Shown piece by piece: positions 38,562 through 50,500 of a stretch of DNA of 64,000 nucleotides (positions are counted from its first letter, which is position 1; every line of letters begins with the position of its first letter). This DNA is from Artemia franciscana. Its lineage: Eukaryota > Arthropoda > Branchiopoda > Anostraca > Artemiidae. Location: assembly GCF_032884065.1 (NCBI RefSeq), contig NC_088873.1:23921558-23985557 (forward strand). Reading direction: 5' to 3'. Position numbers and translations under genes: made by a program. The notes under the pieces were generated by a model that was given only the letters and a program-made list of their open reading frames with translations, did no database searches and was not told the DNA's origin.

Positions 38562-41500
38562 ACAGTTTTTTCTGGCAATGAATTTCAAAATATATAAATA
38601 CAATGATATGAAAAATCCTAATGAGCCCTACCAGTTCTTGTATAAATGGTAATAGTGGAGCAAAAATACTGTTTGACCTCAGGGAAATAGCAACAGATTT
38701 TTTTTTCTACACCAAAATGTTCAGAAAATTAGCTGAATTACATAAAAAAATCCACCAAAATCCCTCTTGCACAGGGGTCCCAAATTTGCCCTTGAAGGGG
38801 GAAATGAGGGGGAATCGATTTTTGTGTTTATAAATGTTTTGGAGCTTAAATAGTCGTTTCCTATCAAATCAAGCATAGCAAATCCGAATACGACATCAAA
38901 AATCCTGTTTTCTCTATCAGGATATTAATTTTTACCTTCATAGAATGGGGTGGAGGGTGAGTAAAGTACAGAGATCATTATTTGACGGATTCCTGCGACT
39001 AAAGGATCCTTTTATATCAAATAAATTAGTTTATTGCCAAATACGAGGCCAAAAAGCGTTTTTTTACTATTTACGTGATTTCCACCTTTGAGGGCCCTGT
39101 AATATGAGGCGTTGATTAGTATAACTTCTTAAATACCAACTTTTTAATCGGGGTCAAAACTTCAGATCAATCAGTTATAAAAAGGAACGTTTAGAACTCA
39201 GGTAAATCAATCACAAAAGAATTTTGATTTTAAAGCGCAATCTAAAGTAAGTTCTTATTCCTACTCGTCTTTATTATCGTCTTCATCATGTCTTGCTGCA
39301 GCGTTAGATCATAACGCCCCTTTAAACTCCCCACTGGCATAGCTGCAGGGTAAACCGTTCCAATGGCAGATGCATCTGAGAGATTCGTACACGCTGGTGC
39401 ACCGCACCATCTTAAGCATATTTTCTGGTGCTGGTGAAGCATCTGTCATAATGTGAAGATGCATATTCCGCGACAAAGAGAGGCGCCAAAACCACTCTTC
39501 GTGCTTTAGCAAATTGGACATGTCTTACCACTTCATTATTTGCAAATAGCACCTGTAAAAGTGGTACTTTGCGGCATCCAAATTGGCAGAAACTGCTCTG
39601 CCTGAACGAAAGCATTTGAACTTGCAACCCGCATAGTAAATAACCGCATCTGGACATCCTTCAGGGTCTTCTCATTACTTTTCTCTTTGTATATGTAGAG
39701 CAACGCTTTTTGATCTCCTAGTGGTTTGATCCTGGTTTTTATGAAGATCTTGCAAGCATTCTTACAAATACCATCTTTAAGTGACACGGAAACCAACGCC
39801 GTAAAGTCTAGATGTTGTATCACAGCCAGACATTGCGTGGCAATCAATTAGATTTTCTGCTGCTTCGGCTCCTAGTTTGTTCTTGATCATTTTTATGTCA
39901 TACACTCGTCGGTTATTTTCATGTGTGTCTGTCTGCATTAAAATATCCCATGCATCAAGCTTGGCAGAGTACAGCAGAAGGACTAATAGGTCGGTATCAT
40001 TTCTAATCAAAGTAGTCGACAAAGTTTCGGCGTAACTGACTGCAGTTTGTACAACTAAGACGTCGGCATCATCCTGAGTATGTAGAACTTGACATCCTGA
40101 GTTCACCAGCCTCTCAGTTAGTAGGTTGATCAAGCATTCTTTATTTTTGGACTTCTCAAAAATTCCTCCTTACTTTTGATAATCTTCATGTTAGCAGAGA
40201 ATTCAGTCGTTGGATACGACAAACCTTAGACTCTCTTCAGTCGTATGAAATTTTTCGTCGTTGGCGTTTCAGTGTAAGAGTAAAAAACTACCACTGCATG
40301 GCCGAAATGTCTTTTGACATAATCTACGTAAGATTCTGCCACCTTAGAGTATATGGACCCGGCAGTTCACGGTATTTTGTGGATTAGCCAGTCACCGTCC
40401 AAAACTCTCTGGGAGGTTGGCAATGTCACTGGACCCTCTATCCACTCAATTTTCATCAGTGCATCTGTAGATGCTTTGTCGGCTGTCCTCATCACCTCGA
40501 ACGAACTAAAAAACAATGGTGCAAAAGTGCAGAGGTCGAACGGCAGAACCAGGTTCTTGTCAGAACCACTGGTACTAGCCACTGCGGCTAGACGTCGGAA
40601 GATTAGAGTTGGTTCGACAATTTACTTCTCGCTACCTATCACCACAGATGAATTCTCAGCCATAGTTACAGCTTTCTCCTTTCTCCTGAAGGCATATTTG
40701 TCAGTTTCTTTCGCTTTCATGTCCTTCAGAATCTTTTCTCTCACAGATTTGACATCGTCTATGCTTACAGATGATGAAGTGCGAACACCAGTAACCAAGT
40801 TCAACAGCTGTGAATCCTGCCTGAAGGGTTCTAGGGACTCAATGTATCGAACTATTTTTTCTTTGTCCACCAGATCTCTAGCTTTCCTCGAAGATATCCC
40901 TTCTGTTTGATTTTCAGCACTCAACTCTGCAAGTTCAAGCAAGTTCTGCATGGGTTTGTTAACGAGAACCAAAGTAGATATAGCAGATGTTCAAATTGTC
41001 TCCTGCAATTTAGTCGTGCCTCTACATCTTATCAGACCACCACTCATTTTATACTTCTCATTAACGTTTGTTTGATCACCAAATCAGGAGGAAGTGCCGC
41101 CTAGTAGTTGTCAGTTCACCGGATGAACAGGTAATCTTTTAACATTCTGTACTGCTCTGGGTTGTCTTTCCTCAACTAAAAAATCGACTGCACGAACATC
41201 CAATTGGACTTCGTGTAAAGATTGTGACTGGAAGCAGCAAAGTAAGGAAGTATTACTAAAAAAGACTACAGATAAAGCTCAAAATTGCCACTTAGTTCAG
41301 CTCTCAGGCTCCTCAAAATTCCAAGCAGGTCCAGATACTGAAACCAAAAACGGGCAGTTCTGGACTCGGATAATCGTTCTTTTAAACTATGAAATATTCC
41401 ATAGATAAGCTCTGCTACTTCCGACACCTGCGTTTCGTCAATGTTATATCCCTCAAGGAGTGACTCGTAAGTCTGTTTTGCCTTTTCAAGGGGTTCTGGT

Positions 41501-44500
41501 AGCATGCCATTGCCATCAAAAACTCTGCTGTTCAGTTTTGATAAAACTGATTGTTGTAAAATCCACCTAGGATAACTATAGCATTTCTTCAGCACGTGTG
41601 GCTGGCTCTGCATCGACGATACACTTTGCTTTCCAGTAAAGCCGTTGGTCCAAGGTAATGACTATAGTTTTTCCAGCTCGACTAGCGTGCTCATTAACAT
41701 GCATAAGTGTAGAATAAACACAGGAAATCAGAAATGATTATCCGCTCTTTCCAAAATCAGAAGCATAATCCTAAACAATATCACACGAAATATTTCTACT
41801 CAATGCTCGCAGATCCCAGTTTATTCTTTTGTCTTTTTTTTTTAAAAGTAAATAAAATGACACAAGCCTTTTATATAGCCTTGAACCCAGTCATGAAGCA
41901 AGTACTATTGTAGATGGCTCTAGTGATTAGATCAGCAAAAGAATATCATTAAAGAATGGAAAACCGTAAATTGAAGGGGAGAGGGGACTAGTTCATATAG
42001 ATCAATTTTCACAACTGTTTTAGGTAAGATGAGGTAGTTGACTGCGTAAAATCAAGGTTTTAACTTTATTTTCGAATTGGCTACCATTCATTTCATGAGA
42101 AACGATCAAAAAATACGACAACCTCTTAATTTCGAGTTATAACCCTCCACCCTCTTGGGGTGGAAATGGGCATAAGGGTACGGAAAAATGGAAACCTGAA
42201 TTCAGATTTAGAGTCATTTTGCTTGATTTGATAGGAAACAACTATTAACTCACAAATATTTTTAAACACAAAAATGGGTTTCCCCCCTCATTTCTCCTTT
42301 CAAGGGCAAATCTGGGACACTTGTACAAGGGAGATTTTGGTGGATTTTTGTGTAATTCAGCTGATTTTTCTAAGCATTTTGGGGTAAAAAAAATTCTGTT
42401 GCAGTTTCCCCGAGGTTTGACCAGTTTTTCTCGTATCTTTCCTCCACTATAAGTGCTTTTGATAAATTGCACTTGACTGGTCAACAAGCTTGTTTATCTT
42501 TCAGTGTTGACAAAATACTTGGTATAATAGCCGGCATTGTGGTGTTTGTTCTTGTCGGGTGTGTCCTCTGCTGTTGTTTATGTCCTTGCTGCATACTTTA
42601 TAGGAGAAGACAAAGGGGAACTACTCATTCAAGTAAGTTTAATCTTTCTTAAGTATGTCTTTAGAGCTGTGATCCCCGACGTAGGGCATAGGCTCCACCA
42701 GTGGGGCATACAATTTATCGGTGGGTCATGTGCAGGATGTGTGCCCTTCATCTGACACTGCTCAAGAGCCTTAGCTTTGGAAAAATTTTTTCATGAGAAT
42801 GACATGACATTCATACGCATTTAATTTGCAAAAAAGATGCACGATAGTATTGCAATGACGTCATGCATTGTATAAAAGGTGCTGCTGTATACAGGCATAA
42901 ATTTGGTCTAATTAGTTTATTTTGCTAATACTATAAAAAAAAAAATAGTATAAAATAAGCCTTGAGGAAGACTCGAAAAAAGTTACCAAGTTAATGGCGA
43001 TTTTAATTCTCATTCAGGTAAATACGCGTAAAATTTTGAGTAACAAAATTTAAATAACATGAAGGGATATCAGTATTTTACGATGTATAGGTGGGGTATG
43101 GCCCAAAATCGGTTGGGAATCACTGTTTTATAGTTAAGTGACTTTAAGGAACATATATATTTCTTGGGTTGATTTTTTACTTTGTTTTGTTCAAACGATT
43201 TTTCTTGTTAAGATGACTATTACGATGCAATGAGTTGCATTGCTGTAACTGCTGTACAAAGGGCAAAAGACAATTTTACGGGAATAGAATTTTGGGCAGT
43301 TCGCGTTTTCATGGTGTCTTCTACTGTACTGACTTGAAAAAGGGGAATACATTTTTGAGAGATGAACAATGACGAATAAAGTCAATTGAATCCGCCATAG
43401 TAGTTGGTTATGTCTGCTTGCACTGAATATGATTGAAATGTCCTTTTATACCGTAGCAGGTGGAACTTAGCAGGGTCTTGTCCATGTTGCTTGTAGTAGG
43501 ATGAGTAGAAATTTAAGTTTGGGCAAAAAGCCTACAAAATGAATATTCCTTTTGATATCTGGCTTTGAATATCTACTACTACTACTACTACTACTGACAA
43601 CTCACCGCAGCACCAAACCGCCTGAGGCCAACACAGCCACTCACGATCCTCCTCCATCCTATTCTATTTAAAGCCTCCCTCTTTACACCCACTGTCATCA
43701 CTGTAGCCTCCAATATTCCAATGTTCGTTCGCAGACTTATCTTACTGTTCTTCCAAACTTTTTTCATCTGTAAAAAACACCTTGGGTGGCTATTCTACTT
43801 TTAACATCTTCATTGCACCCACCGTCTTTACTAATAATGCTACCAAGGTAAGTGAGGCTATCTACTTGATCGATCTTTACCCAATTTCAGGTACAATCAT
43901 TTATCATAGGCAGTGCTGTACTTTTTTTTTGGTTTGCTTCTTGTAGAATAGGGTACTTCGTATCGAAGGAGTTGTCGTAGAAACTTTGAAAAGGGCTCAT
44001 TTGATTTGAAATTGAAAGGGCTGCCTTTTTAATATCGAAAGTTATTAAGTCGAAACTTCGAAAAGGGCTTCTCCGATTGGAAATTGAAAGAGCTAATTCA
44101 CTATTTAATAGTCAAAAGTAATAATAGTGTAACAAGCCCCCCCCCCCTCCCCATATTCCCAAGACACATCTAATCAAAATAATGAAATAGCCATTTTGTT
44201 AAGTGTAGTTGAAAGATCTGGATATTATGTCTTTGAGGATAACAACCTATCCGCAGCCCCTAGTGCAAGGGCTGTAAGTTATGTCCAAAGGGCATATAAG
44301 GTCTTTATGGAAATGGTGGTCGTATAAACTTCGGAGTGGGCTCATTAGATTGGAGATCAATTGTTTTAGTGCCCTTTTTAAGAGTCAAAGTGACTGGGGG
44401 CATCCACCCCCCACGTCATATTTTCCTCAAATGCATCTGATAGAAATTTTGGGATAGCCATTTGTTCAAAAATAATCCAAAGACCATATAACAAGGCCGT

Positions 44501-47500
44501 TGGGGCTTATGGAATCCCTAGAGTCTGGGGTTAAGGGTTGTTAGTTATGCCCCAGTGTCATATAAGGTTTTTATGGAAGGGGAGGTCGTGGAACTTTAGA
44601 AGAGGCTCACTTGATTGGAAATGTAAAGTTCTAGTTCTGTTTTAAGAGTCAAACATGGTGGAGAGCAACTAGCCCCCTTCCCTGAAACCCTCTTTTCCGG
44701 AAACGCGTTCAATTAAAGTAGTAAATTATGAAATAGCCATTTTGTTACCAATAGTCCAAAAATCGCATAGCAATGTTTTTAGAGTGGACACAATCCCCCA
44801 GAGCTGATGGGCAAGGGTTGTAAGTTATGCTCCGGGGTATATAAGGTTCTTATCGAACGTGGGGTCGTATGAACTTTGGATGGAACGGAGTTCATTTGGT
44901 TGGAAGTCTGAAGCTTTATTGTCCTTTTTAAGAGTCAAAAGTGAATAGAGGGCAATCAGCCCCTCTTAAGCCGTTCCCCAGAACCCACCCTATCAAAATT
45001 TTAAGAGAGCCTTTTTGTTCGGCATTGTTGAAAGGTCAAGTAATTCTGTCTTTGAGGATGTCAACCTCCTCACAGTCCTCAGGGCTGTAAGTTAGGCAAT
45101 TCGTTCATACATAGTGTATGTTAGTGAGAAAGGTATGCCTTTTTGAACTTTACTTTCCAAAAAGACGAAGGGTATTCAGGTAAGCCTTTCGGAGAATGTT
45201 GAGGGGAGCGTTGAACTAAATCAAAAGATGTTATGTCTATATGCATTATCAAAAGGGTGTAACACAGGAATAATTCAGTATATTAATTTGGAAAATTCAG
45301 GAAATGATAAGGAAGATGATCAAAAAGGTAATATTTGCATGCTACTAATACCACCGTAACTACCACCACTACTACTACCACACTACTCCATTTACAGTAT
45401 TGAGGAGAAATTTGAACAAAATCAAAAGATGCCATGTGTATGCACATTGTCAAAATTACGTTTCTTAAGAATCGACTTGGATATTAAGTTGGAACTTTTA
45501 GAGAATGCTTAAAGGGAAGATAATTTCACCAAAAGGGAATATGTGCACATTTCTACTAATTCTACTATTACTGCTACATTTACTACTAGTACTACTTCTA
45601 TTGCAACTACTTGTAAGGTTAAGAGCATTGAGATGAAAATTTCAAGAAGTATAGGAATACAGGTTATCAAAAGAACATATAAGCAATGTAATAGCAATGG
45701 CTAGTTGCATTAAGTTGAAATGTCCAGGACTTAATGAGACGGATGTTCTACTGACCAAAAGGCAATCTACTGCTGCTAGTAGTGGTACCTCTATTCAACA
45801 TTATTACTAGTAATGTCAATGCTACTACTGTGGCTAGCATTACAATTATGCCTAAGGGTATGGAGGTGAAATTGTCAAGGAATTTTTAGGGGGAAGGTGA
45901 ACTGAATCACAACACCCCGTCTTTATGCAGATTGTTAAAAGGGTATAACAGGGATATCTTAGGAACAGTTTGGCGCGTAAAGTTGAAACTAATAGGGCTT
46001 GTTGTGAGGGATTTTGAACTAACCAAAAGATAATATTCACTCTATTGCTACTGCATCTACTCATACTACTACTACTGTTACTATTAATGCTACTTCTATT
46101 GTTACTGCTGCCACTAAAGCTTAGGCTACTGCTACTACTGCTATTAAAACTAAGGGTATTAAGGGGGAAAATTTGGGATATATAGAAACTGCATGGAACT
46201 AATTCGAAACACGCTATGCCCACGCAGGTTGTCAAGCAGATGCATCAGAAATGCTTCAGGAACGGTTGATGGTATTAAGCTGAAACTTTTAGTGTATGTT
46301 GGAGGGGATGTTGAAAAAACCAAAGGTGCCATGCTCATACTACTGCTAATACTGCTATAACTGTTGCTGCTGCGCAAGCTAAGGGTATTAAGGTGGAGTA
46401 TTAAGGTATATTTAGGCGGATGTTGAACTAAATCAAAACAAACTACGAGCAAGTGAGCTTCCTAAACGGTGACAAAGCAATATCTGAAGAACAACTTATA
46501 TTATTAAGTTAGGCCTTTAAGGGTAAGTTGGAGGGAATTGTGAACTAGCCAGAATCCATTATGTGTATACTTTTATAACTAATGACCATTATGTATAACT
46601 AATGACGCTTAGGGTACTAAGGTGAAAATTTTAGGGGGCGTTTAGGATGGGTTTAAATTAAACGAAAAAACTGTATGCATCCAGGTTTTCAAAAGGGCAT
46701 ATAAGCAATATCACAGGCAACAGCAATATATAATAGCCATTAACATGATTGAAACTTTTAAATGGGGTAATTCGATTCAAAATTTAAAGTTCTGGTGCCC
46801 TTTTTAAGAGTAAAAAGAGATTGGTGGACAAGCAGCTCCTCTCTCAAGCCCATTAATTTTCCAAAGTGCGTCCAGTCAAAATTTTGATACAGCCATTTTG
46901 GTAAGCATAGCAGAACTTTCTAGCAACTATGTCTTTAGGGATATTGGGCATTTCCACCCCCCCCCCCCCCCCCGCCCCAAATTATGTAATTGGACCATTA
47001 TGCTTCAATACTAAATGTTGCTTTAAACTTAATCAAAAGTAATGTGTTTATGGTTGATAATAAGACACCTCATCAATATACCGAGAACGACTGGGGGTAT
47101 TAAGTTGAAACTTTTGGGGCTACTACTATTACTGCTTCTACTCTTACGATTTAAATAAATAAAAAGAGTGTAAGTGTATCTAGTTTATCAAAGAGCATAG
47201 ATAGAATCTTTTGGGAATAATATTAAGTTTTATTTTTAAGGACAACTTCAGGAGTTTTACAATTAAATTAAAAAATACTGTTTTTGTCAGAAGGAAAAAA
47301 TATTAAAAAAGTTTCTCTAACATACAATTAGCAACCCAAGCTAAGGACTCTTATAGAAAAAACCCGAAAACATATAAAAAATTAAAATATGAAAAAAAAT
47401 TGTCAATAAAAAACGAACAGGAATCAATTAAAAAAAAAAAACTCCTCCCACAAAACAAGCTTTGCAAAAAGAAGTGAAGAGCTCCATTAAGCCAAAAATT

Positions 47501-50500
47501 AGCAGAAATAGATTCAAATAATCTTCTAAACTTAAAACTACCAAGAAATCACTGTCAATAAGTAAATGAAACTTAAAACGAACAGAAATTACAATAAACA
47601 GCCGAGTCAAATTTAAAACAAGCAAAAATTAACATATGTTGGGCTGATAACCCCATGTCTTCTCAAGATCGTAACATAGTTTGTGCTTTACTGAAAACAA
47701 AATATGTTTTGAATATTTCCACTTTTTTTTACTGTCATAAATACAAATCAAAACTTTAAGGAATAAATATTAGTATATGTTAATTAAACTGACAATCCAC
47801 GGTCATTTTTTTCAGTAAAGTGCAAATTATGTTCTGGTCTTGAGAAGGTATGGGGGTTATCAGCCCTACTCATGTTAATTTTTGTTCGTTTTGAGTTTGA
47901 ATCGGCTGTTTATTGTAATTTATCTTGGTTTTGAGTTTTATTATTCCTAATTCAACATAATTTGTTTATACTGTTGTTATTACAAAGGTGCAAACTGTAT
48001 ATTATTGTTTGTAGATGTTTCCCTATTAGCCACTAGGTCGTGCCGTTCTTAAGAAACGACATTGTAAGCTAAAAAATCTGTAATTTTGTTTAAAAAAATT
48101 CTGAATTTCCAGAAATCCATGTCATTAAACTCAACCGTCTATAATGGTTTTGACAAACGTGAAAGAAAAAACTCCCTCTATGTAACATACAGCTTTTCAG
48201 GTACATCTGTTACCGAAATAATATTTCAAAGAAGAAAAAAAGATCTACAAGGGAATTATGATCCTGGAACTGTAACACTGTAAAAAAAAGAGAATGTTTT
48301 ATAGAGAAAAAAAATTGTAGAGATGTTATTGTTTACAAACGAAATTACTGTATATAAAAGCACTTATGATGAGCACACTCCCTCTTTGATGTCATGATTT
48401 TCTGAGAGAAACTGTAATTGTCAAAAAAAAATCAAATGACGAAAAAAGTTTTAACGATTAAGGGAGAGGGTAGGGGCAGTAGCCAAACTCCTGTTTGTAG
48501 TAATTTTTTTTTTCGTTTAAAGTTTGACTCGAATATTCAAAGTTAATCTTTAATCGTTTTAATATTTATTTATTCATTTATATCAGTATCAGCTATCGTC
48601 ATGGTTGATCATTTATTTTAATTTTTGTTCGTTTTGTTTTTCGTTTCTGGTCCTTTTGAGTTTGAACTTTGTTTCGGTTGGTCTTAAGTTTAATTTTTTA
48701 CTTCCAAATATGTAATATTTCTTCGGAGCCGTCATTATAATGCCATCACTATTCCTCGGCAGGGGAGTATACACCCTGTACTTATTGAAGAAATAGGATT
48801 TTTAATGTTTGTAAATTTTAATGAGCACTTTGTCCGTTCAGTAAATTCTTAAACAATTTTTTGCGCGAATAGCTACTTTCGTTGAGTTCCCACGCTAATT
48901 TTCGCTAAGATATTGAGTAGAAACTTTCCAACTATTCCTATTATATAACCAGCCGCTTCACTAACTCTTTCTTTGATAAAAAGTCTTGATAAAATGTCGT
49001 AAAACATAACAATACCTCGCTTAAAAACAGTTGCTACAGCTCAGTGGCACAGATACCTCCTCCGCGAGATGGCGATGGAAGTTTGAGTCGCTCTGTAATA
49101 ATGAACAGTCTGGGTTTAAGTTAAAACTGGTATCTTTTAAGTTCGAAGTCGAGAATCAGACTTGATTGCTTTTCTTGCATAGCTTTAGGTTATCCCTAGA
49201 CGCTAGTAGATGGTGGTCTTTCCTTTTAACATCAATAACAGCACTCCTATGTATCCTAGTATCTTGTATCGATCCTGCCAGTCTTCGGTTTATAATAACA
49301 TAATCAGTGAAGTTTTACTATTATGTGAGTTCCAAATTACCTTACGGGCCATTTTATGACCCAAAAATGTATCGCTGCTGATGTATATCATTCTTTACTA
49401 GATTGCAGCTACCGCTGCGACCACGATTAGAACGTAAAATTTTAAATTTAATATATCATGTGTTAAAAATAATCTTGTATATGAAAATACATTTTTTTTT
49501 TCAGAGATTTCAAATATATTTAAATATTATGCCTTGTTAATTACAAAAGACGCTAGATATAGTGATTCAAATGAGTAAACAGCATGGGTGTACGCAGCAT
49601 CTCGTCCTGGATGGGAGGGGGCAGCCCAGTCTATGACGAAGGGGGGTGTGGATAGGATAAGGTCATTCTGACTATTCACAACACAATACTTTGTAACCAA
49701 GCTCTATCTTACCTTTTAAAACCTTTATTAGTTATATGATCAGCGTGTTATAACGTTGGTCTTCTTGGATTATAGATAATTCTTTCCTGGAAAGATAATC
49801 CTGGAAAGATCACGTCCTGGAAATTCTTTCCAGGACGTGATGCATGATCTTTTCTTGTTTGTCTTTTATTCTGTCACGGTGCATACTCATTATACATAGA
49901 CTTGTAAAACGAAGAAAAAACAATGTGTAAAAAGAAAAAGAATGCAATGATATCTGTCTATGATGATGGGTAATGAAATTGGCAATTAGTTCCCTCAAAG
50001 ATGGAAATATGTGGATGACTTGGAGATTCTTGAAATTTGTTGTAAGAACATCAAATGCGACTCCCTTGAAATCCTACTCCATATTTTGAATTAAGCTGAG
50101 AATCTAATCATAAAAGTAAATACCACCTCTAAATCAAATATAATGAAAATAAACTTCTTAAAATGTACTCGCGTTTTTCTAAATCCTATCCCACCTAGGA
50201 TGTCAGTGAAACAAGCTAAACTCTTTGGTGTTACCAAGTTTAATAACTTGAATGGAACATGCAATTATTTCCAATAATTGCAAACAAGCAAGCGCATCAC
50301 TATCCTTACTTAATTTATAAATAAGTCTAATTGCCCAAAGATGCATTGGAATGCTCATGTCCGGTCTTATATTCACAACTTTTGAGCGAACTTAGCTTCA
50401 AAATTGAATCAGTCCAAAATCTTTTGCTGAGTATCGTCTACAAAAAGAATAAAATTCCATACTACTTCCTCCTTAAATCTGCACGCATTACTACCTTAAA

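Larger units (their letters stand above)
38653..42453 (-). mobile_element. 3.8 kb transposon-like element with long inverted termini
   Basis: The ends are inverted repeats of about 230 bp: left 38653-38880 and right 42226-42453. Read inward, both contain TAGTGGAG, TTTGACCTC or CAAACCTC, CAACAG, AGCTGAATTACA, TCCACCAAAAT, TTTGCCCTTGAA, GAAATGAGGGGG and TTTCCTATCAAATCAAGC. They enclose one decayed minus-strand gene and nothing else recognisable. A TA on each side of the terminal GTGGAG could be the target duplication but is not decisive. The element lies in intron 2 of the Shisa-like gene in antisense orientation, and its right end is about 50 bp from exon 3. Confidence 0.8.

Noticed and set aside
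39242-39657. Several overlapping minus-strand frames that could be separate small genes
   Set aside because: Together they are frameshifted pieces of one decayed gene (IMTDASPAPENMLKMVRC and the Cys-rich end fall in adjacent frames).
40353-40910. 185-codon open frame on the + strand, the longest in the window
   Set aside because: It is antisense to the decayed GCDTT-family gene, whose minus-strand frames show recognisable motifs; the + frame has none.
45852-46452. 127- and 97-codon minus-strand frames rich in Ser
   Set aside because: Products of ACT/CTG trinucleotide tracts in the family F repeat.
48086-48283. Candidate extra exon of the Shisa-like gene (acceptor TTTCCAG, donor-like CAGGTACAT)
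   Set aside because: In the phase set by exon 3 it reaches a stop codon after about ten codons, and exons 3 and 4 join in frame without it.
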